32,401 nucleotides of DNA from Bradyrhizobium sp. YR681 (GTDB lineage: Bacteria > Pseudomonadota > Alphaproteobacteria > Rhizobiales > Xanthobacteraceae): assembly GCF_000282615.1 (NCBI RefSeq), contig NZ_AKIY01000333.1, forward strand, positions 1 through 32,401. Reading direction: 5' to 3'. The notes beneath the pieces were generated by a model that was not told the origin of the DNA, did not search any database, and saw nothing but the letters and a program-made list of their open reading frames with translations. Shown here in pieces: positions 1-9,180 of the stretch; the stretch's first letter is position 1, and each line of letters begins with the position of its first letter. Both the position numbers and the translations under genes were made by a program.

Positions 1-1408
1 TGGTGAGCGGCTCGGCGAGCCTCAGCTCTGCTGCCGCATCCTGCGCCTTGCGCGCCGCGATCCGGGCTGAATCCACCCGGCTCATCTGGCCCGCGCCGAT
101 GCCGACGGTGGCGAGATCCTTGGCATAGATGATGGTGTTGGACTTGACGTGCTTTGCGACCCGGAACGCGAATTTGAGGTCGCGCATTTCAGCATCGCTG
201 GGCGCACGCTTGGTCACGACCTTGAAGGTCATGTCGTCGACGACCGCGTTGTCGCGGCTTTGCACGAGAAGGCCGCCGGCGACAGTCTTGGCGGTCAGGC
301 CCGGCGCGCGCGGATCAGGCAGGCTGCCGGCGAGCAGCAGCCGCAAATTCTTCTTCCCGCCGATGATGGCGATCGCCTCCTCGCTGGCATCGGGCGCGAT
401 GATCACCTCGGTGAAGATCTTCGTGATCTCGCGCGCGGTGTCGGCATCGAGCGCCCGGTTCATCGCGATGATGCCGCCGAACGCGGAGGTGGAGTCGCAG
501 GCGAGCGCCCTGCGATAGGCCTCGACCAGATTCGCGCCCTCCGCGACGCCGCAGGGATTGGCGTGCTTGACGATGACGCAGGCCGCGGTGCGCTTGGTGT
601 CGAACTCGCCGATGCATTCATAGGCCGCATCGGTGTCGTTGATGTTGTTGTAGGAGAGCTCCTTGCCCTGGAGCTGCCGCGCGGTCGAGACGCCCGGGCG
701 CTTGTCGGGCGTCGCATAGAACGCCGCGGTCTGGTGCGGGTTCTCGCCGTAGCGCAGCGACTGGATCAGCTTGCCGCCGAAGGCGCGGAAATCGGGCGCG
801 TCGATCTCGAGCCGACGGTTGAACCAGTTCGAGATGGCCGCGTCGTAAGCTGCGGTGCGCGCATAGGCCTTTGCCGCAAGGCGGCGGCGCAGCTTCAGCG
901 TGGTTGCACCGCTGTTGGCGGCGAGCTCGTCGAGCACGGCCTTGTAGTCGTCGGCCTCGACCACGACGGCGACGTCGTCGTGGTTCTTGGCGGCGGCGCG
1001 GATCATCGCGGGGCCGCCGATATCGATGTTCTCAATGCAATCCTCGAAGCCGGCGCCCTTCTCGACGGTGGCTTCGAACGGATAGAGGTTGACGACGAGG
1101 AGATCGATCGGCGCGATGCCGTGCGCCTTCATCGCCTCCGCATGCTCCTTGTTGTCGCGGATCGCGAGCAGGCCGCCATGCACCTTCGGATGCAGCGTCT
1201 TGACGCGGCCATCCATCATCTCGGGGAAGCCGGTGAGGTCGGAGACGTCCTTCACCTTCAGGCCTGCGGCAGCGATCGCCTTGGCGGTACCGCCGGTCGA
1301 GACCAGCTCGACATCATGTGCGGCAAGCGCCTTGGCGAACTCGATGAGGCCGGTCTTGTCGGAGACGGAAAGCAGGGCACGGGTGACGCGGCGGGGATGG
1401 TCAGTCAT
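1..1408 (-). CDS. purH: Bifunctional AICAR formyltransferase / IMP cyclohydrolase, 3' end outside window
   Basis: PurH carries out the last two steps of de novo purine synthesis: it formylates AICAR using 10-formyltetrahydrofolate and then closes the ring to give IMP, in the cytoplasm. About 469 codons are present from the ATG at 1406-1408; the usual length is near 530, so roughly the last 60 residues lie beyond the window edge. The N-terminal MGS-like cyclohydrolase domain opens with RALLSVSDKTGL and contains TLHPKVHGG (about residues 71-79). The transformylase domain carries KHANPCG at about 281-287, which holds the family's catalytic Lys-His pair. The next gene upstream on the same strand is the heparinase-like gene, 165 bp away. 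Identification is very secure; only the missing C-terminus is unseen. Confidence 0.97.
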   Translation of the reverse strand, partial: MTDHPRRVTRALLSVSDKTGLIEFAKALAAHDVELVSTGGTAKAIAAAGLKVKDVSDLTGFPEMMDGRVKTLHPKVHGGLLAIRDNKEHAEAMKAHGIAPIDLLVVNLYPFEATVEKGAGFEDCIENIDIGGPAMIRAAAKNHDDVAVVVEADDYKAVLDELAANSGATTLKLRRRLAAKAYARTAAYDAAISNWFNRRLEIDAPDFRAFGGKLIQSLRYGENPHQTAAFYATPDKRPGVSTARQLQGKELSYNNINDTDAAYECIGEFDTKRTAACVIVKHANPCGVAEGANLVEAYRRALACDSTSAFGGIIAMNRALDADTAREITKIFTEVIIAPDASEEAIAIIGGKKNLRLLLAGSLPDPRAPGLTAKTVAGGLLVQSRDNAVVDDMTFKVVTKRAPSDAEMRDLKFAFRVAKHVKSNTIIYAKDLATVGIGAGQMSRVDSARIAARKAQDAAAELRLAEPLT

Positions 1409-1573
1409 GAGCAAGATCCTCTGTCTTAGGAGTGTCTATGCCCAGGCGCGCGGCGGATGTGTGTCGCGCTTCCCGATGGTGCTCCATCCAAGGTCGCCAG
1501 TCGCGCGAACGAGCGCTCGATAGCAGTTTTTGGCGCTGGTCTCAACGGCTAGATAGGGCCGGATCGTGCCTCT

Positions 1574-3331
1574 TTACAGCGGAAGTTCCGGCTCGCGCCG
1601 GGCGTTGCGGCGGGCGTTGGTCACTGCCGGCGAAGCGGTAGAGCGGACAAAGCTCCAGCGGATCGAGGGCGCCTGCCGCGCATCCTGCCGGATCACGATC
1701 TGGGCGGTGCGGCGGGGCCCGTCGTTGCCGGCCAGGAACACGCTGTCCTCGAGGTCGACCTTGTCGTCGAGCGCCTCGAACGTCCAGACGTCGCGGTTCG
1801 GCAGCACCAGCATGACGCCGCGGGCATCCGACAGCCGGCTCGCCTTCACCGCGGGATGCAGATGGAAGCGCAGCGCGAAATCGGCATCCGCGCCCTTGAA
1901 GCGTCCACCCTGCGGCGGCGACAGCGTGTCCTCGCCGTCGATGCGCGCGCCGTCATTGGCGATCATCAGCACGCGGCGATGGATCGCGCCGAATTTGGCA
2001 AGATAGCCGTCATGCGACGTCGTCAGCAGCGTGCCGTTCTGCACGATCTCGCGATAGCTCTCGACCTCGACCGGGCCGCTGGTGACGGGCGAGCCGTGCA
2101 GCAGCCGTTTCATCGCCGACATCTCGACGAACTGGCATGAAGACGTCTCGTGATAGGTCAGCGTCGAATGCGCCGCGGTACCGCGCGCGAACGGCCGCCA
2201 ATTGTCGCGGCCAGTCGTGGGCATGCCGCAATTGGTGACGATGCGGCTGATGCCGGACGACAATTCGAACGACAGGCAGCCGGCATGGGCGTCATGGCTG
2301 ACGCCGGCCGGAGGCGGCGGGCCGGTGTCGATGATGACAGTGGTCGGGCCGGCATCGAGGCGCTGGAAGCCGGTATGCGGCATGTTCGCCATCGGCGTGC
2401 CGTGGGTGTCGTCATAGGCAAGCAGCGTCGCGAGCAGGTCCGAGGGCGTCGCGCTCATGCCGTTGAACAGCGCGAAATTGCCGTCGCCGTGCCGGAAGAA
2501 GCGCAACATCGGCATCATGCGGTCGATCGCGTTGAGCAGCGCCGGCGGCGGCGCGATGTTGCGCGCCGCAAAAGTCTGCCGCAGCGGCAGCAGGTCGATC
2601 AAGAGCTCGATCAATGCGCCCGGATTGCGCGAGATGTGGCCACCGTCGGGCAGGATCTGCCGCTGCAACTCGTCCGACAGCTTTTTCGAGGCGCTGCGGA
2701 TGTGGCGCGCCTGGTTGGCGAGGCACAGCGTCGTGTAGCACAGCGCGATCAGCACCTGGAGCTTCGGCACCCCGTCGGGAATGTTGACCATGGTGTAGCG
2801 CAGGAAGCGGATCTCGCGTGCCAGCGCGCGCAGATAACGGCGGTAGAATTTGTTGTCGGTGTCGTTGAGCACCAGGGGCGCCTGCGACAACAGAGAGATC
2901 ACGCGCCGCGCCAGCACGTCGGCGCGGCGCGCGACGGCGCGGCGCTTGTTGGCGGGATTGGCGATCCAGTCCTCGACCAGCGAGCGTGCATTGGCCCGCG
3001 TCAGCGCGGTGTCGGCGGCGCGCAGATGGCGCAGCCAGCCGAAGCCCAGCAGCGCGACCTCCCAATCCTCCGACGGCGGCTCGAGATCGAAGATCGAGCG
3101 GCCGTGGCAGTTGACGATCTTGCCGGCGAAGACGAAGCGGCCGGCATAGATCTCGGCGGCGCGGGTCGCGTCCGCGGTGCGTAAGTCATGCGGCGCGATG
3201 ATGAGCCGGTCGGTGCGGCCGGGCCAGACCCGCGACAGCGCAACCGAACCGCCGCTCGCGCGCGCGAGCATGTTCCGCGCGAAGCGGTTCATCACCAGCG
3301 TCGAGATACGTCTGCGTTGAGCGACCGACAC
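1574..3331 (-). CDS. Heparinase II/III family protein
   Basis: The protein has about 585 residues. The N-terminal part (roughly 1-290) looks like the all-alpha toroid of polysaccharide lyases, and the C-terminal part (roughly 300-570) like the heparinase II/III beta-sandwich domain, with the stretch HAGCLSFELSSG and several Trp/His-rich blocks. Such proteins cleave or bind uronic-acid polysaccharides, but the substrate here is unknown. I see no signal peptide; the N-terminus is arginine-rich, so secretion is doubtful. I chose the GTG at 3329-3331 because AAGG lies just upstream; a TTG at 3382 would add 17 residues. The gene sits between purH and rsmB on the same strand, an arrangement I recall from other Bradyrhizobium genomes. 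The family call is good and the activity is open. Confidence 0.82.
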   Translation of the reverse strand: MSVAQRRRISTLVMNRFARNMLARASGGSVALSRVWPGRTDRLIIAPHDLRTADATRAAEIYAGRFVFAGKIVNCHGRSIFDLEPPSEDWEVALLGFGWLRHLRAADTALTRANARSLVEDWIANPANKRRAVARRADVLARRVISLLSQAPLVLNDTDNKFYRRYLRALAREIRFLRYTMVNIPDGVPKLQVLIALCYTTLCLANQARHIRSASKKLSDELQRQILPDGGHISRNPGALIELLIDLLPLRQTFAARNIAPPPALLNAIDRMMPMLRFFRHGDGNFALFNGMSATPSDLLATLLAYDDTHGTPMANMPHTGFQRLDAGPTTVIIDTGPPPPAGVSHDAHAGCLSFELSSGISRIVTNCGMPTTGRDNWRPFARGTAAHSTLTYHETSSCQFVEMSAMKRLLHGSPVTSGPVEVESYREIVQNGTLLTTSHDGYLAKFGAIHRRVLMIANDGARIDGEDTLSPPQGGRFKGADADFALRFHLHPAVKASRLSDARGVMLVLPNRDVWTFEALDDKVDLEDSVFLAGNDGPRRTAQIVIRQDARQAPSIRWSFVRSTASPAVTNARRNARREPELPL

Positions 3332-3447
3332 GCCTTGCCTTGAAGGGGGGAGAGGATTCCGACGAATCCTTATTAATCCCAAAATCGGACGGCTGACACC
3401 ATCTTGAAAGGGTACGAATCAGCGTCGCTGCAAAAACCGGTGCAAAA

Positions 3448-4794
3448 TCAGGATTTAACGAGCCTGGCCGCGTAGAATCCGTCGAGCCCGCCGAGCTTGG
3501 GATCGGCGTTCGGCAGATGGCTGGGCAGGGTGCGCAGATCGCCGGCGGCCGTGATGATTTCGTCGAGGCCCGCGACCTCCGACGCCTCGATCGGGACGCG
3601 GCGAAGCGCGGGCTCCGCGGCCAGCAGCGCGGCGACGGCCTGCTCACCCTCCTCGGGTTCCAGCGAACAGGTGCAATAGACCAAGGTCCCGCCCGGCTTG
3701 AGCAGCGAGGCGGATTTCTTCAGCAGCCGCTGCTGGAGCGCGGTCATCGCGGCGATGTCGGATTCCTGCCGGAGCCAGGACACGTCGGGGTGGCGGCGGA
3801 TCGTGCCGGTCGAGGTGCAGGGCGCGTCGATCAGGATGCCGTCAAAGCCGTCGGCCGGACCGGCCCATTCCACGGCGTCGGCGACGACAGTCTCGGCCTG
3901 GAGCGACAACCGCGTCAGATTTTCGCGCAGCCGCGCCACGCGGGCCGGCGAGCGGTCGATGGCCGTGACCTGCGCGCCTGAGAGCGCCAGCTGTGCGGTC
4001 TTGCCGCCGGGGGCGGCGCAGAGATCGGCGATGGACTTGCCCTTGATGTCGCCGAACAGCCGGGCCGGCAGCGCGGCGGCGGCGTCCTGTACCCACCATT
4101 GCCCCTCGGCGAAACCGGGCAGCATGGTCACCGCGCCATGCAGCAGCATCCGCACCGTTCCCGTCGGCAGCGTCTCGCCATGCAGCCGGCTCGCCCATTG
4201 CTCGGCGTCCGACTTCACGGTCAGATCCAGCGACGGCTCGTGGCCGAGCGCCAGCGCCATGTCTCTTGCGGTGGCCTCGCCATAATGCGCGCTCCAGCGC
4301 GCCAGCAGCCATGGCGGCAGATCCAGCGATTTCCCGGCGACTTCCTCGACCAGCGCCTGGCCCTCGCGCGCGCAGCGGCGCAGCACGGCGTTGACGAGGC
4401 CGGCATAGCGCGCGGCGCGGCGGTCGGATTGCACCAGGCGGACGGAGAGATCGACCGCGGCGTGGTCAGGCACGTCCATCCAGAGGATCTGCGCGGCACC
4501 GATCAACAGCGCGCTCTGCGCGCGCGGCGCCTCGGAAGGAATACCCTTGTCGAGCAGGCGGGACAGCACATGGCCGAGCGTGCCGAGCCGGCGCAGCACG
4601 GTCGCGACAAGGCGGCGCATCAGCGCGCGGTCGCGATCGGCGAGCGTCTTCAATCCGGGATGGGCGCCGCTGCCGTCGAGCTGATCGTCGAGCGTGCGGT
4701 GCTTGTGCAGCACGCCGTCGACAATGTCGGCGGCAATCCGCCGCGCCGCGAGACCAGGCACTTCGGACGGAGGGGCGAAACGTTGAGATGGCAT
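3448..4794 (-). CDS. rsmB: 16S rRNA (cytosine-C5)-methyltransferase RsmB
   Basis: RsmB methylates a cytosine of 16S rRNA (C967 in E. coli) using S-adenosylmethionine. With the ATG at 4792-4794 the protein has 448 residues. The N-terminal NusB-like helical RNA-binding domain covers about 1-140. The methyltransferase domain has the SAM motif DLCAAPGGKT (257-266), the catalytic motif DAPCTSTG with Cys at about 326, and a TCS motif with the second conserved Cys at about 376. These two cysteines define the RNA m5C family. An ATG at 4840-4842 would add 16 basic residues; neither start has a strong Shine-Dalgarno, so the start is uncertain. The gene is divergent from the SDHAF4-type gene and 117 bp upstream of the heparinase-like gene. 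Confidence 0.95.
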   Translation of the reverse strand: MPSQRFAPPSEVPGLAARRIAADIVDGVLHKHRTLDDQLDGSGAHPGLKTLADRDRALMRRLVATVLRRLGTLGHVLSRLLDKGIPSEAPRAQSALLIGAAQILWMDVPDHAAVDLSVRLVQSDRRAARYAGLVNAVLRRCAREGQALVEEVAGKSLDLPPWLLARWSAHYGEATARDMALALGHEPSLDLTVKSDAEQWASRLHGETLPTGTVRMLLHGAVTMLPGFAEGQWWVQDAAAALPARLFGDIKGKSIADLCAAPGGKTAQLALSGAQVTAIDRSPARVARLRENLTRLSLQAETVVADAVEWAGPADGFDGILIDAPCTSTGTIRRHPDVSWLRQESDIAAMTALQQRLLKKSASLLKPGGTLVYCTCSLEPEEGEQAVAALLAAEPALRRVPIEASEVAGLDEIITAAGDLRTLPSHLPNADPKLGGLDGFYAARLVKS

Positions 4795-4982
4795 GCGGCT
4801 TAAGGTTCTGAGCGAGCGGCAGTTCCGCCGCGATGGGCGCATGCCTAGAGAAACCGATCTCTGGCACGCGAATATGCCAAATGTAAGAATCGCTTCCGGC
4901 TTTTTCAGCCCTCCCGGCCTGATTTCAGGAATGCGTTATTGGACGTCGCGTTGCGGGCCGTCCTGCGCTACAAAGCCGGACC

Positions 4983-5180
4983 ATGAGCGACCAGCCTCCC
5001 GTTCCCGATCGCAAGCAGCTCCCGCCGGCCGCCCAGCGCGCGCTGGCTGAAGCAGAGGCGCGCCGGCAGGCTGCGGCGGCGGAGGCCAAGGCGCGGCCGA
5101 AGGAGCTTCAGGGACCGAAAGGGCCCGAGCCCACCCGCTATGGCGACTGGGAAACCAAGGGCATCGCCTCGGATTTTTGA
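4983..5180 (+). CDS. DUF1674 / SDHAF4-type small protein
   Basis: This is a 65-residue protein. Its first half is rich in Ala, Glu, Arg and Lys and is probably helical or disordered. The C-terminal block GPEPTRYGDWETKGIASDF is the signature of DUF1674, the family of succinate dehydrogenase assembly factor 4. In eukaryotes SDHAF4 binds the flavinylated SdhA subunit before complex II assembles; a similar role here is inferred from family membership. Typical length is 60-110, so it looks complete. The ATG at 4983 is preceded by only a weak CCGGA. It ends 30 bp before the convergent cysNC stop, with a hairpin between them. Confidence 0.88.
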   Translation: MSDQPPVPDRKQLPPAAQRALAEAEARRQAAAAEAKARPKELQGPKGPEPTRYGDWETKGIASDF

Positions 5181-5186
5181 GCCGTC

Positions 5187-5210
5187 CGTCCGGTCGGACA
5201 CGACCGGGCG
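5187..5210. terminator. Hairpin between convergent SDHAF4-type gene and cysNC
   Basis: A 10-bp stem (5187-5196 with 5201-5210, one G-T wobble) closes a GACA loop and fills almost all of the 30-bp gap between two convergent stop codons. There is no strong T-tract on either side. It probably serves as a shared terminator or RNA 3'-end stabiliser. Confidence 0.5.
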
Positions 5211-7106
5211 TTACAGGTAATGGTGCTCCCGCAGGTAGCCGATGATGCGCTCGCAGGCCGCCTCGCTCGACAGTTCCGACGTGTCGATGGTGATCTCCGG
5301 TGCCTGCGGCGCCTCGTAGGGCTGGTCGATGCCGGTGAATGCCGGTAATTCGCCCGCCCGCGCCTTGCGATAAAGCCCCTTGGGATCGCGGCGCTCGCAT
5401 TCGGCGAGCGGGGTCGCGACGTGGATCTCGATGAACTCGCCGGCCTCGAGCCGCTGGCGTGCCAACTCGCGCTCGCTGCGGAAGGGTGAGATCAGCGCGG
5501 CCAGCGCGATCATGCCGGCGTCGACGAACAGGGCCGCGATCTCCGCGACACGCCGGACATTCTCCATCCGCTCCGCATTGGAAAAGCCGAGGTCACGGTT
5601 GATGCCGTGGCGAAGATTGTCGCCGTCGAGCAGCGCGGCATGGCGTCCGAGCTCGGCAAGCCGGCGATCGACGAGGTCGGCGATGGTCGATTTGCCGGCG
5701 CCGCTCAGGCCGGTGAACCAGAGCACGCAGGGCCGCTGCTGCTTCAGCCGCGCGCGCATGGATTTGTCGACGGCGCCCCGCTGCCAATGAATATTGGTGG
5801 CGCGGCGGAGCGACAAATCGATCATTCCTGCCGCGGCCGTGCGGTGGCTGATCGGATCGACGAGAATGAAGCTGCCCATGTCGCGGTCGTCGCGATAGGT
5901 CTCGAACACGAGCGGGCGGTCGAGATTGAGATGGACGTAGCCGATCTGGTTGACATCGAGCGTGGCCGCGCTCTCCTGCGCCATGGTGTCGATGGCAATG
6001 CTGTGCTTCAGCGTCGCGACCACTGCGCCGGTCGAAGCCGTGCCGCATTTGAGCAAATAGCGCCGTCCGGCGACCATGGCCTCGTCGTCGAACCAGACGA
6101 GATGGGCTGCCAATTGGTCGGACACCAGCGGTGCGCTGCCCGCCGTCAGCACGTCGCCGCGACTGACGTCGATCTCGTCGGCCAAGGTGAGCGTGACCGA
6201 TTCGCCCGCCGCGGCCCGGTCGCGTTCCCCGCCGGGTGTGAGAATGCGCGCGACGCGCGTGCGAAGGCCCGATGGCTGCACCGTGACGGTCTCGCCGGTT
6301 GCGATTGCGCCGCTGGCGATCCGTCCGCAAAAACCGCGAAAATCCGCATGCGGCCGGTTGACCCATTGCACGGGCAGCCGGAACGGCCGCTGCGAGACGT
6401 CGCCGGCCACGTCCACGGATTCCAGATAGGCCGTCACGGTCGGCCCCGTGTACCAGGGCATGCGCGTGCTCGCGGCGACGATGTTGTCGCCGTCGGGCGC
6501 CACGACCGGGATGCACTGGACCTGGGAGATCCCGAGCTGTCCGGCCAGCGTCAGGTATTCGGCGGTGATCGCCGCGAAGCGGTCGCCGTCGAATCCGATC
6601 AGGTCCATCTTGTTGACGGCGAGCACGACGTGGCGGATGCCGAGCAGCGACAGGATGTGGCTGTGGCGCCGGGTCTGCGTGATTACGCCCTTGCGGGCGT
6701 CGACCAGCACCACGGCGAGGTCGGCGTTGGAGGCGCCGGTTGCCATGTTGCGCGTGTATTGCGCATGACCGGGCGTGTCGGCGACGATGAAGCGTCGCAG
6801 CTTGGTTGCGAAGAAGCGGTAGGCGACGTCGATCGTGATGCCCTGCTCGCGTTCGGCCTGCAAGCCGTCGACCAGCAACGCGAAATCGAGATCGCCGCCG
6901 GTGGTGCCGGCCGTCTTGCTCTCGGAGGCGAGCGCGTCGAGCTGGTCGTCGAACAGCGTCTTCGAATCGTAGAGCAGGCGGCCGACCAGCGTGCTCTTGC
7001 CGTCATCGACGCTGCCGCAGGTGACGAAACGCAGTGTCGGGCGATCATCCTGATCCAGACGCGGCGCATCGAGCGCGGCAATCGAGGGGGCCTCGTGATA
7101 GGACAT
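5211..7106 (-). CDS. cysNC: Bifunctional sulfate adenylyltransferase subunit 1 / adenylylsulfate kinase
   Basis: This 631-residue fusion makes the sulfate donor PAPS. The CysN part (about 1-440) is the GTPase subunit of ATP sulfurylase, with the P-loop GSVDDGKST (31-39), DTPGH (110-114) and NKMD (165-168), followed by EF-Tu-like beta-barrel domains. The CysC part is an APS kinase with the P-loop GLSGAGKST (466-474) and the DGDNLRHGINRDLGFS block. All nucleotide-binding residues are present, so both halves should be active. Its ATG shares one base with the cysD stop codon (TGATG at 7104-7108), which indicates translational coupling. The same fusion is called NodQ when it serves Nod-factor sulfation. 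The neighbouring sulfotransferase-like gene suggests that at least part of the PAPS goes to sulfation. Confidence 0.96.
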   Translation of the reverse strand: MSYHEAPSIAALDAPRLDQDDRPTLRFVTCGSVDDGKSTLVGRLLYDSKTLFDDQLDALASESKTAGTTGGDLDFALLVDGLQAEREQGITIDVAYRFFATKLRRFIVADTPGHAQYTRNMATGASNADLAVVLVDARKGVITQTRRHSHILSLLGIRHVVLAVNKMDLIGFDGDRFAAITAEYLTLAGQLGISQVQCIPVVAPDGDNIVAASTRMPWYTGPTVTAYLESVDVAGDVSQRPFRLPVQWVNRPHADFRGFCGRIASGAIATGETVTVQPSGLRTRVARILTPGGERDRAAAGESVTLTLADEIDVSRGDVLTAGSAPLVSDQLAAHLVWFDDEAMVAGRRYLLKCGTASTGAVVATLKHSIAIDTMAQESAATLDVNQIGYVHLNLDRPLVFETYRDDRDMGSFILVDPISHRTAAAGMIDLSLRRATNIHWQRGAVDKSMRARLKQQRPCVLWFTGLSGAGKSTIADLVDRRLAELGRHAALLDGDNLRHGINRDLGFSNAERMENVRRVAEIAALFVDAGMIALAALISPFRSERELARQRLEAGEFIEIHVATPLAECERRDPKGLYRKARAGELPAFTGIDQPYEAPQAPEITIDTSELSSEAACERIIGYLREHHYL

Positions 7107-8074
7107 CAGAAATATCCTTCCGCCTTCTTGCGCTCCATCGACGCGGGGCTATCCCGATCGATCATGCGTCCCTGCCGTTCGGAGGTGCGTGACGCCATCA
7201 TCTCGCGCACGATCTCCGGCAGGGTTGCAGCGTCCGACGTCGTTGCGCCGGTGAGGGGATAGCAGCCGAGGGTGCGGAATCTGACGGAGCGCATGCGGGG
7301 CTCTTCATCCGGGCGCAACGGCATCCGCTCGTCGTCCACCATGATCAGCGCGCCGTCGCGCTCGACCACCGGGCGCGGTGCGGACAGATAGAGCGGAACG
7401 ATCGGGATGTTCTCGACCAGGATGTAGTCCCAGATGTCGAGCTCGGTCCAGTTCGACAGCGGAAACACCCGCATGCTTTCCCCGGGTGCGAGCAGCGTGT
7501 TGTACAGGCTCCACAGCTCCGGCCGCTGGTTCTTCGGATCCCAGCGATGCGCCGCGCTCCGGTGCGAGAAGATGCGTTCCTTGGCGCGCGATTTCTCCTC
7601 GTCGCGCCGGGCGCCTCCGATCGCGGCGTCGAAGCCGTGGAGGTCCAGCGCCTGCCGCAACGCCTGCGTCTTCATGACGTCGGTGTAGCGGGCCGAGCCG
7701 TGGCGGAACGGGTCGATGCCCTGGCTCAATCCGTCATTGTTGGTGTGGACGATCAGATCGAGGCCGAGCTCGCGTGCACGGCGGTCGCGAAATTCGATCA
7801 TCTCGCGGAACTTCCAGGTCGTGTCGACATGCAGCAGCGGGAATGGCGGCTTGCCGGGATGAAAGGCCTTCATCGCCAGATGCAGCAGCACCGAGGAGTC
7901 CTTGCCGATCGAATACAGCATGACCGGCTTGCGAAACTCGGCCGCGGTCTCGCGCAGGATATGGATGCTCTCCGCTTCCAGCCGTTGAAGATGGCTGGTG
8001 CGAAGGGGTTCACCTTCGGCCCTTCCTGGAAGGGACGATTCGGCGACTGTGGGAACATCAAGCATGGGGATCAC
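7106..8074 (-). CDS. cysD: Sulfate adenylyltransferase subunit 2
   Basis: CysD is the catalytic subunit of ATP sulfurylase; with the CysN GTPase it adenylates sulfate to APS. The protein is about 322 residues, close to the usual 300-310. It belongs to the PP-loop ATP pyrophosphatase/PAPS-reductase fold, with the PP-loop SIGKDS (about 55-60), IGGARRDEEKSRAKERIFS in the middle and the C-terminal ERQGRMIDRD block. Two starts are possible: a GTG at 8072-8074, whose GTGA overlaps the TGA of the upstream sulfotransferase-like gene, and an ATG at 8063-8065. I kept the GTG because the 4-nt overlap fits coupled translation, but the ATG is also credible. The NodP paralogue of nodulation operons has the same structure. 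Confidence 0.95.
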   Translation of the reverse strand: MIPMLDVPTVAESSLPGRAEGEPLRTSHLQRLEAESIHILRETAAEFRKPVMLYSIGKDSSVLLHLAMKAFHPGKPPFPLLHVDTTWKFREMIEFRDRRARELGLDLIVHTNNDGLSQGIDPFRHGSARYTDVMKTQALRQALDLHGFDAAIGGARRDEEKSRAKERIFSHRSAAHRWDPKNQRPELWSLYNTLLAPGESMRVFPLSNWTELDIWDYILVENIPIVPLYLSAPRPVVERDGALIMVDDERMPLRPDEEPRMRSVRFRTLGCYPLTGATTSDAATLPEIVREMMASRTSERQGRMIDRDSPASMERKKAEGYF

Positions 8075-9090
8075 GCGGCTGCTGCAAACCAGTCGCCGAA
8101 CAAGCGCGTCGACGTCGTTGCGTTCAGGTGGAGGTCGCGAACGCAGGCGGCAACCGACGCGCGATAGGCATCGTTAACGCCGCAGCGCTCCAGAATGTCG
8201 AGCTGGGTTTCGCTCAGGGACGCGGTTGCGCGGCGCTGGTAGCGATAGGCACTATCGGAGGTGTGCAGATTTGGCACCTTGTAGATCGTCGCTTCGCTCG
8301 GGAAGATGACGCGCGTGTTGTTCGCCTCCACTTGTCCCGGCTCTCGCCAGGACGTCACGGCGTTTTCGGTGAAGCTGTCCGAAAGGCCGAGGCGGTCGAA
8401 CAGGATACGAACCGACGATACGGCCTCCTTGCTCACCTCGTAGACGTAGTGAGTGACCGGAATGTCCTGTTGTTCGGCGTAGCTTGCCACCCGCACGGCG
8501 TTGAGCGCGGCGGCAACGTAATTGTGGACCAGCGTTTTTTCAGAAGCGCGGTCCGACCATTTTTCGATCCACGACGCCAGTGAACTTGCCGGTTCGCGAT
8601 CGAGCATGATGCAATGGAGCCGGTGTCGCGGATAGCCCGCATCAATCAATATCCGTAAGGGATTGAACAGACTTTCCGCGAGCACATAGGGGCCCATCGT
8701 CTCCTTGCTGAAGATGTTCGGGCTATTGCTCGCTGATGGCACGATCCAGGGTCTCAATGAGTTGCCCACCATTGCATCGCGCAGGATGGCTTTCACCGGC
8801 TGGTAGTATGAGGGCATTCCCATCGTGCCAAACAGGTTGGTCAGCGCCGTCGACCCGACGCGGCATTTTCCCCATGCGAAATGCAGCATCGGAAAATCGT
8901 GCGCCGGCCGCTGCCGAAAGCTTGCGGAAAGGCACTCGGTGACTTCCCGCATCAAGGTCTCGAGACTGACTGTTCTGGTTTGGAATTGGCCAACTGGCGA
9001 GAGCGGCATGACGTCGAGCGAGCTGTGCTGCTGGCATATCAGATCGGCCATTCGTTGCAGAGAATCGGCGAAGACCTGGCTGTTGTGCAT
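8071..9090 (-). CDS. Sulfotransferase-like protein upstream of cysD-cysNC
   Basis: The protein has 339 residues, starting at the ATG at 9088-9090 behind a good AGGGAG ribosome site; longer in-frame extensions lack one. The segment WGKCRVGSTALTNLF (73-87) resembles the 5'-phosphosulfate-binding loop of PAPS sulfotransferases. The segment CIMLDREPASSLASW (160-174) resembles the 3'-phosphate-binding Arg...Ser motif. No signal peptide is visible, so it is probably cytosolic. Its stop overlaps the cysD start by four bases, so the three genes form one operon that both makes and probably uses PAPS. The acceptor is unknown; surface polysaccharide, lipid or a lipochitooligosaccharide are options. It does not look like a close NodH copy by eye. 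The fold call is moderate to good and the substrate is open. Confidence 0.75.
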   Translation of the reverse strand: MHNSQVFADSLQRMADLICQQHSSLDVMPLSPVGQFQTRTVSLETLMREVTECLSASFRQRPAHDFPMLHFAWGKCRVGSTALTNLFGTMGMPSYYQPVKAILRDAMVGNSLRPWIVPSASNSPNIFSKETMGPYVLAESLFNPLRILIDAGYPRHRLHCIMLDREPASSLASWIEKWSDRASEKTLVHNYVAAALNAVRVASYAEQQDIPVTHYVYEVSKEAVSSVRILFDRLGLSDSFTENAVTSWREPGQVEANNTRVIFPSEATIYKVPNLHTSDSAYRYQRRATASLSETQLDILERCGVNDAYRASVAACVRDLHLNATTSTRLFGDWFAAAA

Positions 9091-9180
9091 GTGTTGGGGC
9101 TCCCTGGAACAGATACCGCTGGCGACGATGATCGCGCGTTTCGGGGCTCCTCCACCTATAGTTGTTTTCTGATTGCCGTC

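Noticed and set aside
149..1429. 426-residue plus-strand open frame over purH
   Set aside because: It is antisense to an unmistakable purH; the composition is typical of a shadow frame.
5607..7262. 551-residue plus-strand open frame over cysNC
   Set aside because: Antisense to cysNC, whose P-loops and domain order are intact.
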